In this document: positions 36,219 to 44,561 of the stretch, one piece after another
How the letters are laid out: the number at the start of each line of letters is the position of its first letter
How positions within the stretch are numbered: the stretch's first letter is position 1
Source: Pseudomonas triticicola
GTDB lineage: Bacteria; Pseudomonadota; Gammaproteobacteria; Pseudomonadales; Pseudomonadaceae
DNA: 64,000 nucleotides
Direction of reading: 5' to 3'
Assembly: GCF_019145375.1 (NCBI RefSeq)
Contig: NZ_JAHSTX010000001.1
Coordinates: 1-64,000 of the forward strand
Made by a program: the position numbers and the translations under genes
The notes under the pieces: model-generated
Told to the model about the DNA's origin: nothing
Database searches by the model: none
The model's input: only the letters and a program-made list of their open reading frames with translations

Positions 36219-37182
36219 GGCGGGTCCTTCCGGCAAACAGCAGATACACCGCAACGGCCAGCCACAGCGCGGTGCCGACGGCGTATTTGGTCAGCGGCGT
36301 GACACTGGTTTTCGACGACCAGTAAGCCTCGATAAAGGCTGCGATCAACATGAACAGCATGGCCCCACACACCAGCAACACGCTTTTGCGTGCGGCCAGA
36401 CGCAGCGCCTCGCCCCATGTCAGGCGTCCGGGGGCGATCAGTGCCCAGCCCAGCTTCAGGCCCGCCGCTCCGGCGAGGGCTATGGCGCTCAGTTCGAACG
36501 CACCGTGACCGATCACGAACGACCAGAAGGTCTGGCCGAAACCGATCTCGCTGAGATGCCCGGCCACCGCGCCGATGATCATGCCGTTGTATAGCAGAAA
36601 GAATCCGCTGCCCACGCCCATCAACAAACCGCTGGCGAACGTCTGAAAGGCGATGCCCGTGTTGTGCATGACGTAATAGCCGAACATCACCCAGTCTTCG
36701 CTCGCCGCCCGTTCGGCCGAGCGTCCGAGGTGGCCGGCGACGGGGTCGTACATGCCTTGCATCTCGCGCACCTGTTCGGCCGGAATCAGGTTGTAGATCA
36801 GTTCCGGGTTCAGATAAACCAGCACGCCGAAAGCGATCAGGCTGCCGAAGAACAACAGGCTGGCGGCCGCAACAAAGCGCCACTGTTCGCGCACCAGTCG
36901 CGGGAAGTCGGCGAGGATAAAGCTGATGATAAGCGCCCCGAGGCGACTGCGATGCCGATAGAGCTGTTGATGGCCGCGCAGCACTTGCTGCTGTAATGAA
37001 TCGATCAGAAAACTGCTGTAGCCGCGCGCCTGGGCCAGAGCCAGATGTTGGCAGAGACGTCGATAGGCCTTGGGAAAATCGCTGACTTGCGCCGTATCCT
37101 TGCCGTGTTCGAGGCGTTCAAGCGCCACGGCGAAACGCTCCCATTCGGCCTTGTGGCGACTTTCGAACAGGCTCTGCTTCAT
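36205..37182 (-). CDS. SpoIIM-family (stage II sporulation protein M-like) membrane protein
   Basis: The 325-residue product has a soluble helical N-terminus (residues 1–85) and then five or six membrane helices. The typical segment FGYYVMHNTGIAFQTFASGLLMGVG lies near 165–190 and FVIGHGAFELSAIALAGAAG near 225–245. SpoIIM homologues in non-sporulating bacteria commonly sit beside RDD and MoxR genes; their job there is unknown. The ATG overlaps the RDD stop in an ATGA. Confidence 0.88.
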   Translation of the reverse strand: MKQSLFESRHKAEWERFAVALERLEHGKDTAQVSDFPKAYRRLCQHLALAQARGYSSFLIDSLQQQVLRGHQQLYRHRSRLGALIISFILADFPRLVREQWRFVAAASLLFFGSLIAFGVLVYLNPELIYNLIPAEQVREMQGMYDPVAGHLGRSAERAASEDWVMFGYYVMHNTGIAFQTFASGLLMGVGSGFFLLYNGMIIGAVAGHLSEIGFGQTFWSFVIGHGAFELSAIALAGAAGLKLGWALIAPGRLTWGEALRLAARKSVLLVCGAMLFMLIAAFIEAYWSSKTSVTPLTKYAVGTALWLAVAVYLLFAGRTRHAPE

Positions 37183-37895
37183 GGGGTCGGCCCCAACAAA
37201 CCGTGCGCGATGCCGTTGATTTCAGCCACGGCCTTGGGCGCAGAGATGTGCAACGGCTGCGCCAGCAATGCCGCCAGCTCGTTGACCCGTGCGGGAGAGA
37301 GCTCGGCCTGACGCTCGGCGAAACCGAGTACCGCGCGTTGTTCGCTCAGGGTGAGTGGGACAGGGCAGCGACGAGGTTCAGCGTCAGGCAGTTGCGGGCG
37401 GCTCAGCGGCCGTTCGCTGTAAACCACCAACGTGCCGGCGGCAATGTCGCCGAGGCGTTTGAAGGTCGGGTGTTGCAGGCAACTGAGCGCACCGAGGAAA
37501 TAGCCGAAGGGCAGTAGATCGACAAAGCGCAGCAGGTTGCGCAATAGCGAGGCCGACCAGCCGATCGGCGTGCCGTCATCGTGTACCACGCGCAAACCCA
37601 TCCATTGCTTACCCGGCGAGCGGCCCTGGCGCAGCACCTCGAACAGCACCATGTACCACCAACTGATGGCAAACAGCAGCAAAGAGCCAAGTCCCATGCC
37701 GAGCTTGCCGAGAAACGCCAGTGCGATAAACAGCACACCGAGGATCAAGCCGCGAATGCCCAGATCGATGGCAAACGCCACGGCGCGCACCATCAGCCCG
37801 GCTGGGCGCAATGGCAAGTCGATGCCTTCCGGCGTTTCGACCTGATGGCGCGTATCCAGCGGTGCTTTCCTTCGCGGTGCTGTGGGCTCGAGCAT
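37179..37895 (-). CDS. RDD family membrane protein, first gene of the MoxR operon
   Basis: The 238-residue product has an RDD domain with paired membrane helices (AVAFAIDLGIRGLILGVLFIA, residues 35–58, and LLLFAISWWYMVLFEVL). The motif RQGRSPGKQWMGLRVV follows. The C-terminal 80 residues are soluble. It leads the operon RDD–SpoIIM–DUF4129–DUF4350–MoxR–DUF58, in which every junction overlaps, implying a single membrane complex. A REPIN lies upstream and no clear promoter was read. Confidence 0.87.
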   Translation of the reverse strand: MLEPTAPRRKAPLDTRHQVETPEGIDLPLRPAGLMVRAVAFAIDLGIRGLILGVLFIALAFLGKLGMGLGSLLLFAISWWYMVLFEVLRQGRSPGKQWMGLRVVHDDGTPIGWSASLLRNLLRFVDLLPFGYFLGALSCLQHPTFKRLGDIAAGTLVVYSERPLSRPQLPDAEPRRCPVPLTLSEQRAVLGFAERQAELSPARVNELAALLAQPLHISAPKAVAEINGIAHGLLGPTP

Positions 37896-37957
37896 GGGCT
37901 ACCTGATGTTCGCCTGTTCGGAGTGCAAGTGCGCCTGATGCTAGCAGCCTCTCGGGT

Positions 37958-38044
37958 GTGGGAGCGAGCCTGCTCGCGAATGTGGTGGGACAGTCAGCGC
38001 ATTTGCAACTGATAGAAAGCTTTCGCGAGCAGGCTCGCTCCCAC
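37958..38044. repeat. REPIN 3
   Basis: Inverted REP pair with about 41 bases between the arms. It lies in the divergent gap between the RDD operon and sbcB, an unusual place since most copies here follow genes. Confidence 0.9.
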
Positions 38045-38162
38045 AGGGAAAATGCGATTCACCTGTAGGAATCTGGAGAAATTGCTGTTCGAGGGCGACC
38101 AGGCTGGCCGTGGCAGCCCTGAAACGCCTAGACTTCGCCGATCTTCTGTTCAGGATTCGCCC

Positions 38163-39593
38163 GTGACTTCAATCTTCTGGTACGACTACGAAACCACTGG
38201 CATCAATCCGCGCAACGACCGACCGCTGCAGGTGGCCGGGATTCGCACCGACCATGCGCTCAACGAAATCGACGAGCCGGTCAACCTCTATTGCCAGCCC
38301 AGCGAAGACATCCTGCCGCACCCGGCGGCATGCGCGATCACTGGCATCACCCCCGGTCAGCTCGCTGAAAAAGGCCTGAGCGAAGCCGATTTCATGACTC
38401 GCGTGCATGCGCAACTGGCCGCACCGGGGACCTGTGGCGCCGGTTACAACACCTTGCGTTTCGACGATGAGATGACCCGCTACAGCCTGTATCGCAATTT
38501 CTTCGACCCCTATGCCCGTGAATGGCAGGGTGGCAACAGTCGCTGGGATCTGATCGACGTAGTGCGCGCCGCTTACGCATTGCGCCCGGACGGTCTGGTC
38601 TGGCCGACCGATGATGAAGGCCGCGTGACCCTCAAGCTCGAACGCCTGACAGCGGCCAACAATATCGATCACGGGCACGCTCACGAAGCCCTGTCGGATG
38701 TGCGCGCCACCATCGCGTTGGCGCGGCTGATTCGCGAGAAACAACCCAAGCTCTACGAGTGGCTGTTCCAGTTGCGCAGCAAACAGAAGGTGATGGATCA
38801 GATCCGCCTGTTGCAGCCACTGGTGCATGTGTCCGGGCGTTTCTCGGCGGCACGCAGTTATGTCGGCGTTGTTTTGCCGCTGGCCTGGCACCCGAAGAAT
38901 CGCAACGCCTTGATCGTCTGTGATCTGCACCTGGACCCGCAGGGGTTGCTGGACCTCGATGCGCAAGCCTTGCGTCAGCGTCTTTATACCCGTCGCGATG
39001 AGTTGGCCGAAGGTGAGTTACCGGTACCGCTCAAGCTTATTCATATCAATCGTTGCCCGGTTGTAGCGCCGCTGGCGGTATTGCGCGCACAAGACCAGCA
39101 GCGCCTTGGGCTGGACATGGCGCTTTATCAGGAGCGGACAGTGCGACTAACTGACGCACAACACGTCTGGAAAGATAAAGTCGCGGCGATTTATGCCAGC
39201 GAAGATTTCACTCCCAGCGAAGATCCCGAGCAGCAGTTGTACGATGGATTTATCGGTGATCGTGATCGTCGTTTATGCGAACAAGTTCGAACGGCCGACC
39301 CTGCGCAATTGGCGCAAGAGCAGTGGCCTTTCGATGATGAACGTTTGCCTGAATTACTTTTTCGATATCGAGCACGCAACTTTCCGGACACCCTGGATGT
39401 TGTCGAGCAGGAACGCTGGAGATTATTTTGTCAGCAGCGTCTGACGCAACCCGAGGCAGGCGCACCGAATACCGTGCAGTCATTCATCGAGGCTGCCGAG
39501 CAATGGTCACTTAGTGCAACGCCAATGCAGCGAGAGGTGCTCAATGACTGGCAGAATTATGTCCAGGCATTACGCAAACGTTTGAATTTGTGA
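38163..39593 (+). CDS. sbcB: Exodeoxyribonuclease I
   Basis: It degrades single-stranded DNA 3' to 5' and acts in repair and recombination. The 476-residue product has the DEDD exonuclease signature: FWYDYETTGINP at the N-terminus, YNTLRFDDEMTRYSLYRNFFDPY near 95–120, and HEALSDVRATIALARLI near 175–192. The C-terminal ExoI domains are complete. The GTG at 38163 places the conserved SIFWYDYE motif four residues in; the open frame upstream to 38052 covers the REPIN end and is ignored. It converges on mvaT, an arrangement I recall from P. aeruginosa. Confidence 0.95.
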   Translation: MTSIFWYDYETTGINPRNDRPLQVAGIRTDHALNEIDEPVNLYCQPSEDILPHPAACAITGITPGQLAEKGLSEADFMTRVHAQLAAPGTCGAGYNTLRFDDEMTRYSLYRNFFDPYAREWQGGNSRWDLIDVVRAAYALRPDGLVWPTDDEGRVTLKLERLTAANNIDHGHAHEALSDVRATIALARLIREKQPKLYEWLFQLRSKQKVMDQIRLLQPLVHVSGRFSAARSYVGVVLPLAWHPKNRNALIVCDLHLDPQGLLDLDAQALRQRLYTRRDELAEGELPVPLKLIHINRCPVVAPLAVLRAQDQQRLGLDMALYQERTVRLTDAQHVWKDKVAAIYASEDFTPSEDPEQQLYDGFIGDRDRRLCEQVRTADPAQLAQEQWPFDDERLPELLFRYRARNFPDTLDVVEQERWRLFCQQRLTQPEAGAPNTVQSFIEAAEQWSLSATPMQREVLNDWQNYVQALRKRLNL

Positions 39594-39625
39594 AATCGAA
39601 CATGCCCGGAATTAATTTACGGGCA

Positions 39626-39658
39626 TAAAAAAACGCCAGCTCAAGCTGGCGTTTTTTT
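39626..39658. terminator. Bidirectional terminator between sbcB and mvaT
   Basis: AAAAAACGCCAGC and GCTGGCGTTTTTT pair around a TCAA loop, with A and T runs on both sides. It serves both convergent genes. Confidence 0.92.
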
Positions 39659-39690
39659 GTTCGCGGATCGCTCGGCGAAGGCGTTGCGGC

Positions 39691-40068
39691 TTAGCCCAGC
39701 AGGGTCGCCCAACCTTCAACCACGTCGCCGCCCCACTTGGCTTTCCACTCTTTCAGAGTCTTGTGGTTGCCACCTTTGGTTTCGATGACTTCACCGTTGT
39801 GCGGGTTTTTGTATTGCTTAACTTTTCGTGCACGCTTGGTGCCGGTAGTTTTTACTGCGCCGCCACGTGGAGCCTTGGATTTGGCTTCTGGATCCAGCAA
39901 CGCGATGATGTCACGCAGCGACTTGGAGTATTCACCCATCAGCGTGCGCAGTTTGCCTTCGAATTCCAGTTCGGCTTGCAGTTTGTCGTCTTCGGACAGG
40001 TTCTTCAGACGGGCTTGCAGCTCTTTGATGGCTTCTTCGGTGGCGCGATATTCGTTGATCAAGGACAT
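39691..40068 (-). CDS. mvaT: H-NS-like transcriptional silencer MvaT
   Basis: It binds AT-rich DNA and silences horizontally acquired and virulence genes. The 125-residue product starts MSLINEYRATEEAIKELQ with an N-terminal coiled coil for oligomerisation (residues 1–60). It ends with the DNA-binding part (RARKVKQYKNPHNGEVIETK, then GGNHKTLKEWKAKWGGDVVE). The ATG at 40068 has AAAGGTAG in front, so the upstream extension to 40116 is rejected. Position next to sbcB and purU favours MvaT over its paralogue MvaU. It is a plausible silencer of the Tc locus in this window; that is inference. Confidence 0.93.
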   Translation of the reverse strand: MSLINEYRATEEAIKELQARLKNLSEDDKLQAELEFEGKLRTLMGEYSKSLRDIIALLDPEAKSKAPRGGAVKTTGTKRARKVKQYKNPHNGEVIETKGGNHKTLKEWKAKWGGDVVEGWATLLG

Positions 40069-40405
40069 GAGTACTACCTTTTGTAGAATGCTGAATGACA
40101 GGGGACAGTGCCGCAATAATAGTCAGGCTGTTTCATCAAGTAAACATTTAGATCGGCTTTTTATTTAAATGAGTTACAGGAATTAGCCGCGCTTTGAATG
40201 TTCCGTTAAATAATGTGATGCAGTCAGCACAGATATTTACAGTTGTCTGACAAAAGCCCTTCTAAAGCGTCACGGTCTTGACGTAAGACCTGCGTCAGAA
40301 AGCCGTTTCGCCATGCTTTGTCCCACCCGGCGCGTATGCGTACTGCAGTTTTCCTGCGCAGTCGCTAGAATGGCGGCCTTTGTGAAGTTCTGGAGTTTCC
40401 CCCTC
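40069..40405. other. AT-rich divergent regulatory region between mvaT and purU
   Basis: No gene is seen. The middle (about 40130–40250) is conspicuously AT-rich (TTTTTATTTAAATGAG and similar), unlike most gaps here, and could be an autoregulatory MvaT target. GGTCTT-GACGT-AAGACC forms a short hairpin near 40279–40295. Confidence 0.4.
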
Positions 40406-41254
40406 ATGCGCACTTTTCGGCTGGTGATCTCTTGCCCGGACCGCGTTGGCATCGTTGCCAAAGTCAGTAATTTTCTGGCCTCTCATAACGGCTGGATCAC
40501 CGAAGCGAGCCACCACTCTGACAATCAAGTGGGCTGGTTCTTCATGCGTCACGAAATCCGTGCCGATTCGCTGCCGTTCGGTATTGAAGAGTTGCGCGAG
40601 AAGTTCGCGCCGATCGCCGAAGAGTTCTCGATGGACTGGCGCATCACCGACACCGAGCAGAAAAAACGCGTGGTGCTGATGGCCAGCCGCGAGTCCCACT
40701 GCCTGGCCGACCTGCTGCACCGCTGGCACAGCGACGAACTGGATTGCGAAATCTCCTGCGTGATCTCCAACCACGACGACCTGCGCAGCATGGTCGAGTG
40801 GCACGGCATCCCTTACTACCACGTGCCGGTCAATCCGCAGGACAAGCAGCCAGCATTCGACGAAGTGTCGCGCCTGGTCAAACAGCACGACGCCGAAGTG
40901 GTGGTGCTGGCGCGCTACATGCAGATCCTGCCGCCGGACATGTGCCGCGAATACGCGCACAAAGTCATCAACATTCACCACAGCTTCCTGCCTTCGTTCG
41001 TCGGCGCCAAGCCGTATCACCAGGCGTCCCTGCGTGGTGTGAAGCTGATCGGCGCGACCTGCCACTACGTGACCGAAGAGCTGGACGCCGGCCCGATCAT
41101 CGAGCAGGACGTGGTGCGTGTCAGCCACAGCGACAGCATCGAAGACATGGTGCGTTTCGGCCGTGACGTCGAGAAGATGGTCCTGGCCCGCGGCCTGCGT
41201 TATCACCTGGAAGACCGCGTGCTGGTGCACGGCAACAAGACGGTTGTGTTCTGA
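40406..41254 (+). CDS. purU: Formyltetrahydrofolate deformylase
   Basis: It hydrolyses 10-formyltetrahydrofolate to formate and tetrahydrofolate, balancing one-carbon units. The 282-residue product has an N-terminal ACT domain (TFRLVISCPDRVGIVAKVSNFL) and a formyltransferase-like catalytic domain. Conserved pieces include ARYMQILPPDM, the Asn-His segment VINIHHSFLPSFVGAKPYHQ and ELDAGPIIEQD. The ATG at 40406 is set by the conserved ACT start. A hairpin terminator follows. Confidence 0.95.
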   Translation: MRTFRLVISCPDRVGIVAKVSNFLASHNGWITEASHHSDNQVGWFFMRHEIRADSLPFGIEELREKFAPIAEEFSMDWRITDTEQKKRVVLMASRESHCLADLLHRWHSDELDCEISCVISNHDDLRSMVEWHGIPYYHVPVNPQDKQPAFDEVSRLVKQHDAEVVVLARYMQILPPDMCREYAHKVINIHHSFLPSFVGAKPYHQASLRGVKLIGATCHYVTEELDAGPIIEQDVVRVSHSDSIEDMVRFGRDVEKMVLARGLRYHLEDRVLVHGNKTVVF

Positions 41255-41280
41255 TCGAGCACGACACGCTTGAAAAACCA

Positions 41281-41318
41281 GGGGCCTGGGCGTTGAATCG
41301 CTCAGGCCCTTGTCATTT
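41281..41318 (+). terminator. Probable terminator after purU
   Basis: GGGCCTGGGCG pairs with CGCTCAGGCCC, with one G–U, around TTGAAT, followed by a modest T-rich stretch. The tail is weak, so read-through into the next small gene is possible. Confidence 0.6.
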
Positions 41319-41335
41319 GAGCCCGAGGAAAAGCC

Positions 41336-41512
41336 ATGAGCAATCCACTGGACAAAGCCACTTCAAAAGCGCCCGCCACCCTTGGTGAAGGTTGCCTGAG
41401 TCGTTACGACCCGGATGACATGAGCCCGGACGACGGCACCGAATTCCCCGGGGCCGCCGAGCTTTGGGAGCAACTCCAGCAAGAGCAGGACGAACCTAAG
41501 AAGCCTGCCTGA
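41336..41512 (+). CDS. 58-residue hypothetical acidic protein
   Basis: Not recognised. ATG 41336 has GAGGAAAA in front and opens a 58-codon frame ending TGA 41510–41512. The product begins MSNPLDKATSKAPATLGEG, is rich in Asp, Glu and Pro, has one cysteine and tryptophan, and carries YDPDDMSPDDGTEFPGAAEL in the middle. It looks soluble and partly disordered. Its last 17 bases overlap the end of the convergent flippase-like gene. The ribosome-binding site and codon use support it as real. Confidence 0.6.
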   Translation: MSNPLDKATSKAPATLGEGCLSRYDPDDMSPDDGTEFPGAAELWEQLQQEQDEPKKPA

Positions 41513-42494
41513 CGTTCATCAACTTCTTCAGCAACGGCTTGCCCAGCATCAACACGAACACCGGGCCGCCAACCAGCAGATAGAAGTAATACGTCACGAC
41601 GCGCCAGATCAGGATCGCCGCCGCTGCGGTGGATTTGCCCACCATCGGTGCGAGCAGCGCGGCCGAGGTCAATTCTGCGGCTCCCGCGCCGCCGGGTAGC
41701 AGGCTGAACTGGCCGGCGCCGAGCGAGAGCATCTGCACCAGAAAGCTCCACGCCCACTGCAAATCCGCGCCGAGCCCGCGCAGGGCCAGATACAGCACGC
41801 TGTAGCGCAGCAGCCAGTGCACGCAGGTCAGAGCAAAAACCTGAACCAGCGTTTGCCAGGGCAGTTTCAAGGTATCGGTAAATGCCGCGAGGAAGTGCAG
41901 CAACTTGCGCGCCCAGCGACGGCGAGTGCGTGCCGTGATGTTCATCCCTGCCAACAGCCGCCCGCTCAGGCGAATCAATGCGCGGTGATAACGCGCAATC
42001 AACACGCAACTGAACAAACCGCCAAACAGCGAAACGGCGCTGACGGTCAGCAGCCACTCGAGACGATCGCTCAGGTGCTGGAACAGCGCGTAAATCAGAA
42101 TCCCGCTCAGGGCGCAGAGAAAGAACAGCAGATCGCTGAGCTGATCCATGGCAAACACCGCGCTGCCCCGCGCCGGACGCACGCCGCAACGGGCGAGCAG
42201 AGCCATGATCGTCAGCGGCCCGCCGCTGCCACCCGGCGTGGCGCAGTACGCGAATTCGGCCGCCATCACCACGCCGAGGCTCTTCAATGGCGCGACCTTT
42301 TCACGTTGGTCGCCGAGCAACAAACGCAGGCGCAACGTATTGATGCCCCAGCAGAGCAGAATCATGCCGAACATGATCAACAGCCAGTTCAGCGGGAAGC
42401 TGCGCAGGCGCGCCCAGGTTTCGCCGCCGCCGAGCAGCACCGGAATCAGCACCGCCGCGAGCAGGCCAATCAGCAACAACAGGCTGCGCTTCAT
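41496..42494 (-). CDS. Flippase-like membrane protein (LPG synthase TM / UPF0104 family)
   Basis: The 332-residue product is an integral membrane protein with about eight helices of the lysylphosphatidylglycerol synthase transmembrane family, here without any synthase domain. Typical segments are LRLLLGDQREKVAPLKSLGVV, FAYCATPGGSGGPLTIMALL near residue 85 and SLLPGGAGAAELTSAALL near 262. Such proteins are thought to flip or handle lipid-linked substrates. It is the last gene of a three-gene operon with a glycosyltransferase and a deacetylase-like protein; the ATGA overlap with the latter supports a joint envelope-glycan task. The substrate is unknown. Confidence 0.83.
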   Translation of the reverse strand: MKRSLLLLIGLLAAVLIPVLLGGGETWARLRSFPLNWLLIMFGMILLCWGINTLRLRLLLGDQREKVAPLKSLGVVMAAEFAYCATPGGSGGPLTIMALLARCGVRPARGSAVFAMDQLSDLLFFLCALSGILIYALFQHLSDRLEWLLTVSAVSLFGGLFSCVLIARYHRALIRLSGRLLAGMNITARTRRRWARKLLHFLAAFTDTLKLPWQTLVQVFALTCVHWLLRYSVLYLALRGLGADLQWAWSFLVQMLSLGAGQFSLLPGGAGAAELTSAALLAPMVGKSTAAAAILIWRVVTYYFYLLVGGPVFVLMLGKPLLKKLMNVRQAS

Positions 42495-43261
42495 GCTGCG
42501 CGTTCCAGCTGACCGTGCTGGCGGGTCAGCCAGTCGATTTTGGTCAGCGGCATGCGTCCGTCTGCCAGCAGCCGCTGCAACGTGTGCAACCAGTAATCGC
42601 GAGAAAAGCGGTGACGCATGTCCACCGGATGCAGCCCCAGGCGAATCACCGATGCCTCGCGCCAGCGCTGTTCACGCTGGTCGCTGAGGATTTTCGACAA
42701 GCCGCGCCGCCAGGCACTGCGCGCACTCCACACCAGCCCGGGTGCATTGATGGCGCTGAAGTCGGGCAAGCGATAAAGGTGCTGCGGATCGCTGGTGTAG
42801 CTGAGCGGCAATTCGCGCAAGGCCTGGCGGGTGCCGTCGCTCATCAGCCAGGCCGGGGCGACGAAACCCTGCACCGGCCAGTCGTAGCGCTGAAACATTT
42901 CCAGACCCGCATGCAGGCGGGCCAAGGCTGCTTCGCGGGACAGGCGATAGAACTCGCCTTCGTGGGTGTAGACCCGGCGCATGAACCAGTCGCGCGGGTT
43001 GTTCGGCATGGGTTCCTGATCGTCGTGGTAGTAGCCGTGCAGCGCCAGTTCATCGCCTCGGGCGACCCTGGCATCGAGCACTCGGCGAAACGCCGGGTTG
43101 GCGTCAAGCGCATCGTGGCGATGGAAATCCGGCACCACCAGCCACGTCATCGGCACATCACCCAAGGCATCGACAGCCTCGACGAAGGGCTGGTAATCCG
43201 CCCAGGTCGAGGGCGCCACATCATGCAACACCAGGCAAACAGCTTTCATTTCTTCAACCAT
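42491..43261 (-). CDS. DUF2334-type polysaccharide deacetylase-like protein
   Basis: The 256-residue product is a carbohydrate-esterase-like (NodB-fold) protein. Metal-site motifs are visible: VCLVLHDVAPS at the N-terminus with the first Asp, and GDELALHGYYHDDQEPMP near residue 72 with the His pair. FVAPAWLMSD near 120 and RLGLHPVDMRH near 220 fit the barrel end. ATG 43261 overlaps the glycosyltransferase stop by eight bases; ATG 43249 (MKAVCL) is an alternative. It probably removes acetyl groups from a surface glycan or lipid-linked sugar made by its neighbour. Confidence 0.82.
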   Translation of the reverse strand: MVEEMKAVCLVLHDVAPSTWADYQPFVEAVDALGDVPMTWLVVPDFHRHDALDANPAFRRVLDARVARGDELALHGYYHDDQEPMPNNPRDWFMRRVYTHEGEFYRLSREAALARLHAGLEMFQRYDWPVQGFVAPAWLMSDGTRQALRELPLSYTSDPQHLYRLPDFSAINAPGLVWSARSAWRRGLSKILSDQREQRWREASVIRLGLHPVDMRHRFSRDYWLHTLQRLLADGRMPLTKIDWLTRQHGQLERAA

Positions 43262-44366
43262 TGGCCACCCGTGGCAGCGTATGGCCGAGCACGGCGTGAT
43301 AGTGGCTGAGCAGGCTGTCGACCACGGTGTCCCAGGCGTAGTGCCGTTCGACATGCTGGCGCGCCTGACGGCCGAGTCGATCGCAGCCGCGACTGAACAG
43401 CTCGCGCACGGCATTGGCCATGGCCTGCGGATTATTCGGTGCACAGAGCAGACCGCAGGAATCGTTGACGATCTCTTCAAACGCCCCGGCCGCCACCGCC
43501 ACCACGGGAATGCCGCAGGCCATGGCCTCAAGGATGACCAGTCCGAAGGTTTCCTGGTCGCCGGCATGCAGCAGCGCATCAGCGCTGGCCATCAGCCGCG
43601 CGACTTTCGGCGCCGGGCAGAATTCGTCGATAACGCTGACGTTGTCCGGCACCGCCGCGGGCATCGACGAGCCGACCAGCAGCAAGTGATAACGCGGACC
43701 AAGGCGCTGCATGCACTTGAGCAGCACCGGCAGGTTTTTCTCCTTGGAACCGCGCCCGGCAAAGATCAGCAGGCGGGTATCTTCAGCGATTCCCAGCTCG
43801 GCACGCAGGCCGGGGTCGCGGGCGTCGGGATGGAAGGTGTGCAGATCCACGCCCAGCGGTTGCACATGCACGTTGCGCACGCCTAGCCCGATGAGCTTGT
43901 CGGCCATGACCTGGCTCGGCGCGAGAACGCGGTCGAAATTGCCGTACAGACGAGTCACGTAAGCCTCGACATTCGGCGTGACCCAATGGCCCATGCGATT
44001 GCCCGCCAGCAGCGGCAGATCCGAGTGATAAAAGCCGATCACCGGCACGTCCAGCTGTCGCCGCGCATCCAGCGCCGCCCATGCGGTGAGGTAGGGATCG
44101 CCGACTTCGATCAGATCCGGCTGCAATTCCTGCAGGACGTTTCGCCATGGCGCCAGCCGCAGCGGGAAGCGATAGCCTTTGCCAAAGGGCAGGGCGGGCG
44201 CTGGCACCGTGTAGATACCGTCATGTTCACCCAGTCTCGCGCCGGGGATCAGCAGGCTGTGGCGAATGGCGTTGCGCTCGCCAAGGCGACGGTGTTTGGC
44301 ATCCAGGTAAGTCCGCACGCCTCCGCTGGCCGGGGCGTAGAACATGGTGATGTCGGCGATATGCAC
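43254..44366 (-). CDS. Glycosyltransferase family 1 (GT4-type)
   Basis: The 370-residue product is a GT-B glycosyltransferase. The N-terminal domain begins with ADITMFYAPASGGVRTYLD. The C-terminal donor-binding domain has LLIFAGRGSKEKNLPVLLKC near 205–225 and the nucleotide-sugar motif HAGDQETFGLVILEAMACG (near 285–305), with the E-x7-E form. GTG at 44366 is preferred because GGAGGG lies nine bases before it; a TTG nine bases upstream touches that site. It heads the operon with the deacetylase and flippase-like genes. The acceptor is unknown. Confidence 0.85.
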   Translation of the reverse strand: MHIADITMFYAPASGGVRTYLDAKHRRLGERNAIRHSLLIPGARLGEHDGIYTVPAPALPFGKGYRFPLRLAPWRNVLQELQPDLIEVGDPYLTAWAALDARRQLDVPVIGFYHSDLPLLAGNRMGHWVTPNVEAYVTRLYGNFDRVLAPSQVMADKLIGLGVRNVHVQPLGVDLHTFHPDARDPGLRAELGIAEDTRLLIFAGRGSKEKNLPVLLKCMQRLGPRYHLLLVGSSMPAAVPDNVSVIDEFCPAPKVARLMASADALLHAGDQETFGLVILEAMACGIPVVAVAAGAFEEIVNDSCGLLCAPNNPQAMANAVRELFSRGCDRLGRQARQHVERHYAWDTVVDSLLSHYHAVLGHTLPRVANG

Positions 44367-44478
44367 GGTGAGCAACCCTCCGCTGTGTCGTTCTCCCTTG
44401 ATTGACCTTTATCCAGAATAGATGTTCGGTCGGGATTGCGCGGTGGGGTGTCAGTCGGGTTTCGTTGAAATGTAGATA

Positions 44479-44543
44479 TTCGCGAGCAGGCTCGCTCCCA
44501 CAATGGAATGCATTTTCCCTGTGGGAGCGAGCCTGCTCGCGAA
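44479..44543. repeat. REPIN 4
   Basis: Compact inverted REP pair, about 19 bases between arms, lying between the chemoreceptor end and the glycosyltransferase start. Confidence 0.9.
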
Positions 44544-44561
44544 GTGGCCAGTCGCCGCAGC

